Source: Atriophallophorus winterbourni (taxonomy: Eukaryota; Platyhelminthes; Trematoda; Plagiorchiida; Microphallidae). From it: DNA of 64,000 bases. A model generated the notes under the pieces. It ran no database searches and was not told the origin of the DNA. It saw only the letters and a program-made list of their open reading frames with translations. Both the position numbers and the translations under genes were made by a program. Below, in pieces: positions 1-12,100 of this stretch. Position 1 is the first letter of the stretch. The number at the start of each line of letters is the position of its first letter. The stretch lies in contig JACCGJ010010213.1 of assembly GCA_013407085.1 (NCBI GenBank), positions 1-64,000 of the forward strand, given 5' to 3'.

Positions 1-267
1 ACTTATCAACCGAACCATATCAGTACTATATGCCGATCTCCGAATTTCACATTAAAGCCGCACTTGGACAACTCTCTCGCCCAACCATTCAAGCTACACG
101 CATGCAAAGTGGTAAAAATATTTAACTAATCGTCCCAAACAACATGCATAACAAACCAATCGGCAGAAACTAGCGCAACCACTCGAATCGGGCACTCCGT
201 GCAAAAAAGCATTTTTGGTTATGGTCACGACTGTTTACCCTAGTCCGTGAGCGCGCGCTCAAGCGGT

Positions 268-375
268 TACCTATACGGTTCTCTGCCGCGTATCAGTGCA
301 TGGTGAGAATCGAATCCGACAACAACTGCGGTCGGTCATTGTTTGGCTAGCCTCGCGCTCACCTCGGTGAGCCAT
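268..375 (+). ncRNA. Spliced leader (SL) RNA gene, copy 1
   Basis: SL RNA donates a short capped leader exon to the 5' end of mRNAs by trans-splicing. The leader here is 268-302. It contains ACGGTTCTCTGCC and ends in AGTGCATG, with the donor GTGAGA starting directly after ATG at 303. From memory, the Fasciola hepatica leader (37 nt) has the same core and the same ATG end. The intron-like part holds a GC-rich hairpin (about 318-336), a Sm-like site ATTGTTTGG at 339-347, and a perfect terminal hairpin GCTCAC-CTCG-GTGAGC at 357-372. Total length of about 108 nt fits the roughly 110 nt known for Fasciola. This copy has GTGAG where the other two have GTAAG. The start is set by alignment to the known leader. 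Confidence 0.88.
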
Positions 376-961
376 ACAACGGGGCTAAGTTAAAGCAACA
401 TAAACCTCAAACACCCAATTAGCACGTTGACGCCCGTACCCGTCACTAAACAACCACCACGAACCGCTTCAACATCACACCACTGGCACCACACCCTGCA
501 AACGCATGCTTCGCGCAGCAACGCAACCTCATACAAAACCACACCGCAAACCCAGACCACAACAACCATAAACATACCAAACACATTCACAACACGCGCA
601 ATCGCAAACGGTTCACACACAGAGCATAAGCAACAAGGCTACAACACACCAAGCGCGCAAAAACGCCAATTCATCATACACCGCAATATGCTACTTATTA
701 ACCGGACCATATCAGTACTATATGCCGATCTCCGAATTTCACATTAAAGCCGCACTTGGACAACTCCCCTCGCCCACCCAACCTTCAAGTACACGCATGC
801 AAAGTGGTAAAAAATATTTAACTAATCGCCCCACATAACATGCATAACAAACCAATCGGCACAAACTAGCGCAACCACTCGAATCGGGCACTCCGTGCAA
901 AAGAGCATTTTTGGTTATGGTCACGACTGTTTACCCTAGTCCGTGAGCGCGCGCTAGCGGT

Positions 962-1072
962 TACCTATACGGTTCTCTGCCGCGTATCAGTGCATGGTAA
1001 GAATCGAATCCGACCAACAACCTGTCGGTCGGTCATTGTTTGGCTAGCCTCGAGCTCACCTCGGTGAGCCAT
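962..1072 (+). ncRNA. Spliced leader (SL) RNA gene, copy 2 (intact)
   Basis: The leader exon is 962-996, ending in ATG, with a consensus donor GTAAGA at 997. The middle hairpin is formed by CCGACC and GGTCGG around 1010-1033. The Sm-like site ATTGTTTGG is at 1035-1043. The terminal hairpin GCTCAC-CTCG-GTGAGC lies at 1054-1069. All three structural parts expected of a trematode SL RNA are present, so this is the best candidate for a functional copy. The ~60 bp upstream, including the GTGAGCGCGCGCT stretch, is conserved among copies and is where a snRNA-type proximal promoter element would lie. Confidence 0.9.
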
Positions 1073-1658
1073 ACAACGGGGCTAAGTTTAAAACAACATA
1101 ACACTCAAACACCCACTTAGAACGTTGACGCCCGTACCCGTCACTAAACAACCACCACCAACCGCTTCAACATCACACCACTGGCACCACACCCTGCAAA
1201 CGCATGCTTCGCGCAGCAACGCAACCTCATACAAAACCACACCGCAAACCCAGACCACAACAACCATAAACATACCAAACACATTCACAACACGCGCAAT
1301 CGCAAACGGTTCACACACCGAGCATAAGCAACAAGGCTACAACACACCAAGCGCGCAAAAACGCCCATTCATCATACACCGCCATATGCTACTTATCAAC
1401 CGGACCATATCAGTACTATATGCCGATCTCCGAATTTCACATTAAAGCCGCACTTGGACAACTCTCCTCGCCCAACCATTCAAGCTACACGCATGCAAAG
1501 TGGTAAAAATATTTAACTAATCGCCCCAAACAACATGCATAACAAACCAATCGGCAGAAACTAGCGCAACCACTCGAATCGGGCACTCCGTGCAAAAGAA
1601 CATTTTTGGTTATGGTCACGACTGTTTACACTAGTCCGTGAGCGCGCGCTAAAGCGCT

Positions 1659-1760
1659 TACCTATACGGTTCTCTGCCGTGTATCAGTGCATGGTAAGAA
1701 TCGAATCCGACCAACAACCTGTCGGTCGTTCATTGTTTGGCTAGCCTCGAGCTCACCTCG
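1659..1760 (+). ncRNA. Spliced leader RNA gene, copy 3, terminal hairpin broken
   Basis: The leader (1659-1693), the donor GTAAGA at 1694 and the Sm-like site (1731-1739) are kept. The leader has one substitution (GCCGTG for GCCGCG around 1680). The 5' arm of the terminal hairpin, GCTCAC, is present at about 1751, but the 3' arm reads TTGCGC instead of GTGAGC. The last stem therefore cannot form as in copies 1 and 2. The break coincides with the point where the whole repeat turns divergent. It is probably a decaying end copy. Confidence 0.75.
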
Positions 1761-2204
1761 TTGCGCGATGCAAGGGTGATAAGCTGGTAATAACGTTCCA
1801 CTCACCCCACAAAGCACATTGCCGCATCTAAAACCAACAATAACTGCAAACCGCTTTATAACCGCTCAAAATATTCCTTGCAAACCATGCTTCACGCATC
1901 AACAAATAACCTCATACAAAACTATACCTGAACGACAATAATCACATCCATCCACGCCACATTCACAACATGCGCAATCGCAATATATCACAGCTAGCAT
2001 ACGCAGCCACTCCACAACAATCAAAACGCGCAAAAGCGCCCAAACCACATGCACGGCCACAGGCTACTCATCAAACGGACTGTATAAGTACTATATGCCA
2101 ATCGCGAAATCTCTATTTAAAACCACACTTGTACAACTATACCGGCCCAACCAATCAGGCTACACATATTCAAGTTGCAGGAAATATTTAATTAAACCAG
2201 ACAC

Positions 2205-2270
2205 TTATTAGACTGGATTCGGCGCGTGAATTCAGCACTATACCAACACCTGCCTGTCCTGAAATGGCAG
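2205..2270 (-). mobile_element. RTE-C endonuclease-domain fragment
   Basis: This 65-bp piece is the reverse complement of the RTE-C endonuclease region around 8755-8815, sharing TAGACTGGATTCGG and ATTCAGCACTATACCAACAC. It lies directly beside the degraded end of the SL array, so a retroelement insertion may have helped define the array border. Confidence 0.6.
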
Positions 2271-2987
2271 CTACACGATCACCAGAGCAGCGCAAAAAGT
2301 AGCGAGTTGAAAGGGTTGGGGTAGTAAGTTCAGTAATTATGGATAGATCATAGTTGTAGGATCACAAAATAGGATTTCGTTTACACAATTATCAATAGAA
2401 TTAATGCTATTAAAATGTCCTCATCTGGCATTTCAAAACAAGATCAATGGCACTCATACAGAGAGCAAGATGTTCCATTATCTCATTGCCATGTGCTACT
2501 AATAAACATTTATGAGTAATATGTGAATTCAAACACTACCGTCCAGTCGATTACTGCGTAGACGCATCATGATTTTGATCTGCCGTAAATTTGGTTCACT
2601 GGCCGTGGCTCAAATTCCCGATAAACGCATGTTATAATTGTCAACTTTGGACTGCTGTATCCGATGGACATTTGGTGTGATTTGATATAAAAATAATGCT
2701 GGCTGGTTTTACTGTATGGACACCCCCATGCATGGAAAAAATGTTAAGAACGTATACGATGAAAATTCATGCATAATGAATAAAGTGATCATAGGCCCAA
2801 CCTATTGCAATGTTATATTCTGTAAAGATGGACGGATTGTGAACTTTAAAAAAGAATACACAAGCAAAAATTTAAAAATCATCAGGATTAATTAAATTCA
2901 AATATGAAATTCACTAAAGTTTCAGGAAAGAATAAAAAATTGTGTAATAAGTTCGAGAACAATATGATCGATTGAGCAAGATGTGAA
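2271..2987. other. Intergenic, nothing recognised
   Basis: No coding exon, RNA gene or known repeat is visible. For the IDH2 gene on the minus strand this is the 3' flank and should include its 3' UTR. I find no canonical minus-strand AATAAA close to the stop codon, so the polyadenylation site is undetermined. Confidence 0.4.
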
Positions 2988-3159
2988 TTAGCAAGAAAAT
3001 TCCTTTAAGCGCGCGCCAACCGAATCCAAAAAGTCCATAGTGCTCAGAAAGTGTTCCGGTTTGACATTTTTTGCCCCGTGGATGCATACGGCCAGGTCTT
3101 TGGTCATTTTTCCACTTTCCACCGTTTCCACGCATGCGCGTTCCAAATTGGTGCAAAAA
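2988..3159 (-). CDS. IDH2: IDH2 exon 8 (C-terminus)
   Basis: 172 nt. Begins one base into the Arg codon shared with exon 7, then [20 protein letters not shown] and the IDH2-type [10 protein letters not shown], ending in TAA at 2990-2988. The acceptor is AAAACCAG. Confidence 0.94.
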
Positions 3160-6100
3160 CTGGTTTTCAAGAACACAAAGTGGATAAGATGAAAGAATTC
3201 GAAGACTGTAATTGACGTTAAAGGCCAAATTAAACACCTGATAGCACCCAGTATAAAATAACAAATTGAAAAATAAAAGCAAACGAAATGCTAATAGACT
3301 CCTACTACCAAGATTATTTTCCAGGATGTTTTCTGGGAGAAATAGAAAACTGGTGACCTGTGTTTACATCTCTTGTGTAGCCAACCATTGAGATGATGAA
3401 ACGATTCATATTTACTGCGCTGCATGCTATAGCATGCAGGTGTGTACTGACGACAGATGACTCGTAACACCTGTTCACGCTCACGCAGAAAAGCTGTGCA
3501 CTAGGATGAAGAAACATTTTCCTCAACAGACTACCGTATCAGTGCTGTAGATAGGTACGTTAGTTTGCTTGGCAAAGCAGTGATAAGGAAATGCATAAGG
3601 TGAGGTACGCCGAACAATTCAACAAAAATAAAGCTAACTAATATCAGAAAATTGGATTCTTTTACTAGCAAAGTCGTAAGTTTCGGTAGACTGTAACATC
3701 CGAGTATTTTGGCAAAAAAAGAGATCTATAAACAACGAACACTATCATATTAGTGTGGAGGTACTGGATATCACAATGTTCTAATCAGTCAGGCAATCAA
3801 AGGTTCGCACACCGATTTTGAAGTAAACAAGTTGAATTTAATTCGTAAAAATTCTGAAGATTGCATATAAGTAGTAAGACGTGAAGCAAAAATACAAAAG
3901 AAAAGCTTTATTCGACTCCTAAGATGTAGCATTGACTCGTTGATTAATATGAAGACTACAAATACAAAGGTCTACAAGAATTTGAACGGCACAACAAACG
4001 TTGAGCTGGAATCAAATAATGGTTGCACGCTTCACTGCTACTCACACGCTGCATTTATGTAGGAATGTCGCCCTCCTAATCCATGCGTGAAAGCTTACGA
4101 ATCACGTGACTGTACGCACCGTTACAAAATTTACAAATAAATACCAATAAAAAATTCGTGAAAAAGACGTGGTAAGAAAAAATCCGGAAAAGCTGTACAC
4201 TGAGAAAAGCATCGAATCGAAATGCGAGGTTTCGTTGAGACTTAATGGTGAAAAGAGTACCACAGATTCGAGGTCGTGTATCATCATCGTCATCATTAAG
4301 GACAGCATCGACCGATAGCAAGTAACAAATACTTGTGTTTGATTAATCCTGTCTGTTGTCAAGTGAAGTGGCGAGGAAAGCATGTGACCGTGAAAGCAGC
4401 AAGGAAGCCGTCATGCTGACGTCCCTCTACTCGATCACAGCACTTGCTTGAATAAATGTTTGAATCGAGGTGTAGGCACCTCATCTCAGTGTCTGTGCCT
4501 AATCTTTTATAGGTTCGGTAGAGTTTTAGGTCCCACCCTTCCCCATATCTTTTAGAATTTTTAACATTTCATGGTTGCATGGTTGATACTTGTGACCCGT
4601 GTAATGATGACAATGATGCTGATGATGAATTGTTAGGCATCCACAAAACGATGCAATTCTAAAAAGATGGGGTGGGGCACGGTTTAAAAAGCAGTGGAAT
4701 CTATGAAAGGGTGAGCACAAACAAACTCGGATGAGGTATCTACATCTAAAATGGAACATACATTAAATTAAGTTTCGTGACAAGCATTATCACCATCAGC
4801 ATCATGGAGCATAGGTCTGGAACCAGACAAAGTCCCAATCAACATAAAGTAGGAAAAGCAGATAAACAAACGCGTAAAAAAGAGCATACGACATTTGCAA
4901 ATACGCGTGAAAAGCAGCTTGTTTTGGTAGTTCAACTGGAAAAGCTGACAATAGCATCATAGGGAGAAAATTGAATTTAATCGAGCACGGGTCGTTTGTA
5001 GAAGAAGACGTAAACAGCGAGGTACATAATATGAATTTGTGAAATATAAATTAAAATCTTCATACCGAATCAGTTCCTGGTTATTGTCTAATTTTCCTCG
5101 ATGCGTCAAACCTCGGGTCCAAGCGAAAATACTTGCGATGGGATTCGTACTGGTTGGTTTTCCTTTTTGATGTTCACGATAGTGTCGAGTAACTGTGCCA
5201 TGAGCAGCTTCAGCCTCAATGGTTCTGCCATCGGGACACATGAGAACGGAGGTCATCAATCCTAGAGATCCATATCCTTATTTTAAAGTAAGAAGCGATG
5301 TGATCGAAAAATGCTAGGCAACAGAATTATCATGATTATCTAAAATACCATTACAATGACAAAAGTCAATGGTTGACTGGCATATAATCATGGTGGAATG
5401 ACTTTTACAAAGAAATAATGATGAGGTCATGACAAACATTAAGCATCTAAAGGTATAAAACACAACCAAGCTGTGTCGAAGCGACTACTAGATTACTCTT
5501 GTGCGGCTGGCTCAATAGGTGGATTGGAAGATACAGACAGATAGTAATCAAGTATCGTGAATGACATCCGACATTGGCTGCCATGCGTCGTGGATAAGCT
5601 TTCCTCATCATTCTAATTAGCAAACCTATATGATTGTTCAGTCAGTCTAAACCCATAACCACTAAATAGGGTTTTGAGACGTTTACCAGATGTATTCAAT
5701 GTTAATTCAATGTTTAGTTTGTTTTATCTTTCCCCGTGAGCCAAAAGACAGAAGATGGCTTGTAATGAGATTTGCACACTTGCTTGCTATAGCATTTAGC
5801 TATGTCACATGTTAGGTCGGAAGTCGAAGGTTGGGCATCCATTATTCGTGGCCTAATTAACGAACCTAATTAGCATGCAGACAGAAATCAGTTCATTAGC
5901 GACTAAACTTGCTCATGGGGGTGAGAAAAGATGGCTGTAACTTCGGCAGACTGCAGGCCACGGATTAGCATTTCCATACCTTGGCTTGTGCTTTGAAATC
6001 GTTAAGGTTAAAAAGCTTGCCATCATATTATGGCTTCGTTTAAAATTTGTAAGGGCACACAGAGACCGAACTGTGTACATAGTTCTAAAATACGTTTTCC

Positions 6101-9100
6101 ATATTTATTGGTTCTACCGACCCAGAACTTTTCTAGATAGTTTGGCCAGAGCACGTGATCTCCACCAACTCTGGCAGTAAAATCACCCAATATCATTGCA
6201 GTTTTTTAGTGGCGCGTAGAGGGTCGAATGGGAAGGCCCCTGGTGACGACGGAATTCCACCTGAGCTCATCAAATGCGGTAGAGCAGCATTATTACAGCC
6301 TCTTCACCATTTGCTTCTTCAGTGCTGGCAGGAGGGGGTGTCCCACAAGAGATGCGAGATACAAAGATCATCACGCTATTTAATAATAAGGGTGACAGAG
6401 GCGACTGCAACAATTACAGAGGAATCTCCCTTCTGAATGTTGTTGGCAAATTGTTTGCTAAAGTCGTACAGATCCGGCTGCAAGTTTTAGCTGATAGAAT
6501 TTACTCCGAATCTCAATGTGGCTTCCGCAAGGGAAGATCAACCGTTGACATGATCTTCTCCCTGAGACAACTTCAAGAAAAGTGTCGGGAACAGCGTATG
6601 CCATTATACGCTGTTTTTATTGATTTAACTAAGGCATTCGACTACGTCAGCAGGGAGGGTCTCTTCAAAATGCTCGATCTGATAGGCTGCCCCCCAAGGC
6701 TGCTGAGACTCGTTATTTCGTTCCACTCAGGCATGAAAGGCTCAGTCCATTTTAACGGTTGCAGTTCAGAAGCATTTGAAATTCGCCGAGGCGTCAAACA
6801 AGGGTGTGTTCTTGCTCCCACGCTGTTCGGCATTTTCTTTGCTCTGCTTCTGAAGCACGCTTTTAAGATGAGAACAGAAGGCATTTACATACGCACGCGA
6901 AGTGATGGCAAGCTTTTCAACCTGAACCGGTTGAGAGCACAAACCAAAGTACGAGATGTGATAATCCGTGACCTGTTGTTTGCCGACGATGCAGCCTTTA
7001 TTGCTCACTCCCAAGAGAACCTACAGTCGCTAATGGACTGTTTTTCGTCGGCATGCAAAGACTTTGGTCTAACAATCAGCATGAGCAAGACCAAAGTCCT
7101 TGGTCAAGGGACTGTATCGCCGCCAATCATCACTGTTGGAAACTGTCAGCTCGAACCAGTACATCATTTCACATATCTTGGTTCAACCATTGCGGACAAC
7201 CTCTCGCTAGACACGGAGATTGATAAGCGGATTGGCAGAGCAGCTGTCATTTTGTCCCGATTGAACTCTCGTGTTTGGGGTAACCGCAAGCTGACTGTAA
7301 AGACAAAGATGATGGTATACAGCGCGTGCGTACTAAATGCTTTACTATACGGCAGTGAAACCTGGACCACCCACGCAAGACACGAACGGAAGCTGAATGC
7401 TTTCCATCTACGAAGCATCCGTCGTATCTTGAACATATCGTGGATGGACAGAGTGACTAACGCTGAAGTGCTTTCAAAAGCTGGTCTACAGAGCATGTTT
7501 ACCCTATTACGTCAGCGCCGCCTGCGGTGGCTTGGTCATGTCTATAGAATGGAAAATGGTCGTATTCCGAAAGATCTACTCTACGGTGAGTTGCAATTAG
7601 GAAGTCGACCATTGGGCAGACCGCACTTGCGGTACAAAGATGTTTGCAAAAGAGATATGAAAGCTCTTGACATTGACCACGCAAGCTGGGAAGAACTTGC
7701 TCTTGACCGCTCACTTTGGAGGCATTGTGTAAAGCGTCGACTGCAAGCCGGGGAGGAGCAAATACAGCTCCTGGCTGCTGAACGCAGATCACGCCGCCGG
7801 CGTGCAACTGATGCAATACAACAGAGTTCTGACTATCGTTGCAAGCGCTGTGGGAGAGATTGTTCCTCCCGAATCGGACTGTTTAGTCATTCAAAAAGTT
7901 GCAAAACATGAAATTCATGCGATGTGATGTACATCCATGGTCGACATCGACCGACGGAGGCCAACAGACAGAGGGTCGATGTATAAACGTTAACTAACGT
8001 AATGGTACTAATGTACTCGCTTCGGCGGTACAAATACAAACAAACAGAATACACTTCAATCGCGCTGAGACTGGACCTCAACGTGGTGCGATGGTTTGTG
8101 TACCTCTATGAACCAGTGAGCTATGCTGAGTGGTGCTCTCCGAGCACCTTCAGAGTCCCTCATACCAGGAAGGTCAATGGATAGAGGTCAGACGAACACG
8201 GCCTCAACCAAACCCGCTGCCTAGTGGGTCAGGCTTTTTAGCCAAAGGCTTTAGTCGAGAACCATAATTGTTCTCCTGTCTAGGCATGGGCGACCTGGCA
8301 GTATCCCAGCCCGCATACAACCATGACCATTACTACGAAGCCCAAATCCATAGTGCATCGGCCGTCGCGCACGATAAACAGGGTAGCCTTACCTGCTGCA
8401 TACAGCAAGGCGGGTAAGCGAAAAGAAGCTACTGCTGGCCCTACTCTTCAAACTGTTTCTGACCCTTCCCCTCCCCCATCCACCCATAACAACACTCCGT
8501 CTGTCAATCTCAGCTTTAGAAAAGACTGCACTGAACATGTTGAAACATTTTCTGTTCGCGAATTTACAGATCACTTTCTGAAACCACGGACCGCTGCTCA
8601 CATCGGAGCCATGAATGTCAGAACTCTCAGGCAAATAGGCCAGTAGGCTGCATTGGCTCTTACCTTAGATAGTCTATCTATTGATGTTTGCTGTTTATCG
8701 GAAACGCGCTTATATGATCCGTCGATAATTACTGAACTTACTGCCCCAAACCTTTCAGGACATGCGGGTGTTGGTATAGTGCTGAATTCACGTGCCGAAT
8801 CCAGTCTAATCGATTGGATTCCTTGCAATAGCAGGATGTGCGCAGTTACACTAGCCACTAATATTAGATTAAACTCAAAATCTTCTAATCAGAGATGCTT
8901 GTTTATTGTAACAACATACGCTCCGACTAACACCAATTCCGACGACGAGAACGCCTTCTACGACGATCTTTATGCTCTTTTGCAACGTGCATAAAGCTCC
9001 GATATTGTTGTCTTAGCGGGAGATATGAATGCCAGACTGGGTCGCTTAGATACATCTGAATCACAATTAGGTGGCATGTTTGGTCTTGAAGGCCAACGCA

Positions 9101-12100
9101 CAGATAATGGTGAACGGTTTATACAATTCTGTGCACAATCTCGATTATTCATTAGCAGCACTTCCTTTCGCCATAAAACATGTCCATGTGCCCCATGGCG
9201 CTCGCCGGATGGAAGTCAACCTTCGGCCCAAATCGACCATATCGCCATAAGTGCTCGCTGGAGAGGTTGCATTGAGGACTGCCACTCCTTTTGGAATACC
9301 TGCATAGATTCAGATCTTGTGCGATGTAGGTTCTCGTTACAGTTTTCCGGTACGGAGCCTTCGAGTGGGAAACGCATTGCGGTCGAAAGCTTCTCTCAGC
9401 CTGCAGTTCAAAACATTAATAGGACCACTTTGAGTAACTCACTCCCAGTTGCTCAGAGTGCAACTGCCGATGAAAGGTGGAACAAAATAGCAGGGATTGT
9501 GCGAGCCGCCGCAATAACAGCCTGTGAGACTACACAACCAACCTAAAAGTCCCACTGGATTCCACAGCGCTCTACAGAAATTCTTCATCAGCGACGCCAA
9601 ATACCTCATGGTCCTGGAAACAACACAGAGCGAAAACGCGTGAGGAATGAACTTAAACGGAGCTTAAGACCAGACAGAGAAAGGTGGTGGCTAAATAAGG
9701 TCGAACAAATGGAAATAGCAAATAATGCGGGTAACGTGCGAGAACTCTTCCAACATATTCGATCGACGTGGCCTACGAAAAAATGGAGTGAGTGAGACTA
9801 TAGCTGAAATAGACGGTACTCTTATCACTAATAAGAATCGCCGCCTCTCACGCTGGGCCTAACATTTTGAAGAACAATTCAGCTGGTCGCCTGCAACAGA
9901 ATCATTCCCTCATTTGAAGCAGTGTGATCCTTGGTCTGTTTGCGTAGATCCCCCTAATTATTTAGAAATTAAAGCATGTATCGAACCCATGAAACGATTG
10001 TAAGCTGCTGGCCCTTAATACCCGCTCCCCATTGTTTATCTCTTGTTGGAATGTCAGAACGCTCCTCGATCCCGGTAGCCAATGCATCACGATGCGCAGT
10101 CTCTGTGACTATGGCGTGAGTATAGGCTGTTTGTCGGAGGTAAGAATCCCGGGCACTGGTTGCATTCGTATCAAGATTCCAGGAAGGGACATCTCCTACT
10201 GGTTGTACCACGGACCCACTGACAAGTCCGGGCTACACGGCGTTGCGATTGCGCTTGATGCGAAGGCCCAAAATGCCCTAACGTTTTGAAAAGCCATTTC
10301 ACCACAATTTTGGTTATGCGTTTCCGTGGAAAACCGGTCAACTTGAGTGTTTTGTCTGTTTGCGCGCCTACCCTGCCCACTGACGATGCATCCAAGGACG
10401 CATTTTATGAAGAATTACAAAAGGCCGTAGATGAAATCCCTAGGCGCGACATGCTGATAATTGCTGGTGACTGGAATGCCCGTACAGGCGCACCGGACGC
10501 TACTACTCAGCGGATTATCGCAATTTCAGTCGTGGAACACGTTGCGAAAATGGTGAGCGCATGCTTAACTTCCCCAGCTTTAACCGTCTTAAAGTGACAA
10601 ACACGCGCTTTCAGCATTCTAGGAGGCACTTATTAATATGGTATTCTAACGACGGACGCACTGTACACCAGCTGGATCATATTTTGGTCCGCTCGCGCTG
10701 GAACTCATCTGTTGAGGACTGTAGGGCTTATTGTGGTGCGGAGACTGGCAACGTCAGCGGTACAGATCACGTCTTGCTGCGCGCGAGAATCAAAATTCAC
10801 CTCAGCTCTCGTCCGAGGCCCCGCCCCACTAAACGAATTAATACAGCGGCTTTGAATGACAGTGAAAAGTGTCTCGCTCTATCCAATTATCTCGCCTCCG
10901 AGCTAACTAACTTTGAGGTTTCGGACGAATCCAATACTTCAGTCGACTCTCAATGGAATCATTTGAAATCAGCGTTACAACGAGCTTCAATAGCGGAGCT
11001 CGGGATGACTTCCCGAAAACGGAAAGACTGGCTATCAGAGGAAACCCTGAAGTTATCTGACAAAGCTCGCGAAGCGCGATTGTCGGGATCGTCATCGCAC
11101 CGCAGCCTCAGACGACAAGCCACACGTTCTGCCAGGCAACACGTATTGGGAATGTTTAGCTATAGAAATGGAGAATGCTTCGAGTAGCGGCCAATTTGGC
11201 TCACTCTTCCGCCTGATCCGTATTTCTTCGGGCCGACGAAATTCGACTGAACACCCACTTTGCGATTTGAGCGGCTCACCGCTTTGCGAACCGGACAAGA
11301 AAGTGGAACGCTGGGCTGAGCATTTCAGCATGTTGCTAAATCGGCCGGCGCCACTGACGGCACTACCAACGGCTGCAGCGAGCGAGACATATAATGTTTC
11401 CAGCGATCACCCAACGCGCGACGAAATCATCCGAGCCATCGGCCGACTAAGAAACAACAAGTCCCCTGGCGAAGACGGCGCCCCCCCTGAGGTGTACAAG
11501 GCCTGCTTTTTCGTTTTGATTGAACCACTGCATGATTTGTATCGTAAGATATGGGAACTAGAGGAGCTTCCACGCGACTGGGGCACTTCAATCTTGATCC
11601 CCATCTTGAAGAAAGGTAATGCATCATTGTGCGACAACTACCGTGGCATAAGTCTTATCGACATCGCCGCGAAGGTTTTTGCAGTGATTCTTTTATGCCG
11701 CTTTACGGAAGAGAGAGAGATATACGTACATGAGTCAACCAAGGCAGTTTCCGTCGAGGTCGGGGCTGCGTCGACCAGCTGTTCACATTGCGTCGGATTC
11801 TGGAACATCGTTACCGCTATCAGTAGGCAACAACCGCTTGTTTCATCGACTTCGAAGCCGCCTTCGACTCCGTCGACCGAGATTCGCTGTGGAGTGTGAT
11901 GCTGGCGGATGGTATGCCGGAGAAACTTGTGCGCATGATGCAAGCGTATTATTCATTCACGCAGAGCCGCGTACGCGCATATGGAATGGTGTCCTCGACG
12001 TTCCCCGTTAGGACTGGTGTCCGGCAAGGGTGCCCTTCGTCCCCTGTGCTATTCAACTTCGCGATCGATTGGACAATGAAGCAGGCGCTTTCAGATTACG

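Larger units (their letters stand above)
1..2192 (+). repeat. Tandem array of ~695-bp spliced-leader RNA repeat units
   Basis: Units begin at about 1, 693, 1391 and 2066, giving periods of 692, 698 and 675 bp. The first two and a half units are nearly identical. From about 1760 the sequence abruptly becomes a diverged version of the same unit, and it can be followed to about 2192. Each unit holds one SL RNA gene (268, 962, 1659) plus a CA-rich spacer. High identity inside and decay at the border is what concerted evolution of a multicopy gene array produces. The array runs off the left edge, so its true size is unknown. Two long open frames in the spacer, on opposite strands, recur in each unit only because the unit recurs. 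Confidence 0.93.

Noticed and set aside
304..318. tRNA B-box-like sequence AGAATCGAATCC in each SL unit
   Set aside because: There is no tRNA fold or A box around it; it is the start of the SL RNA intron-like domain right after the donor site.
427..1445. Recurrent 106-codon plus-strand and 76-codon minus-strand open frames in the SL repeat
   Set aside because: They repeat only because the unit repeats, overlap each other on opposite strands, have low-complexity Thr/Asn/Pro or Cys/Val composition, and are lost in the diverged unit. The unit's product is the SL RNA.
6155..6227. A coding start for RTE-A at 6155
   Set aside because: The first part of that frame is antisense older RTE-A sequence left of the target-site duplication; the young copy begins at about 6228.
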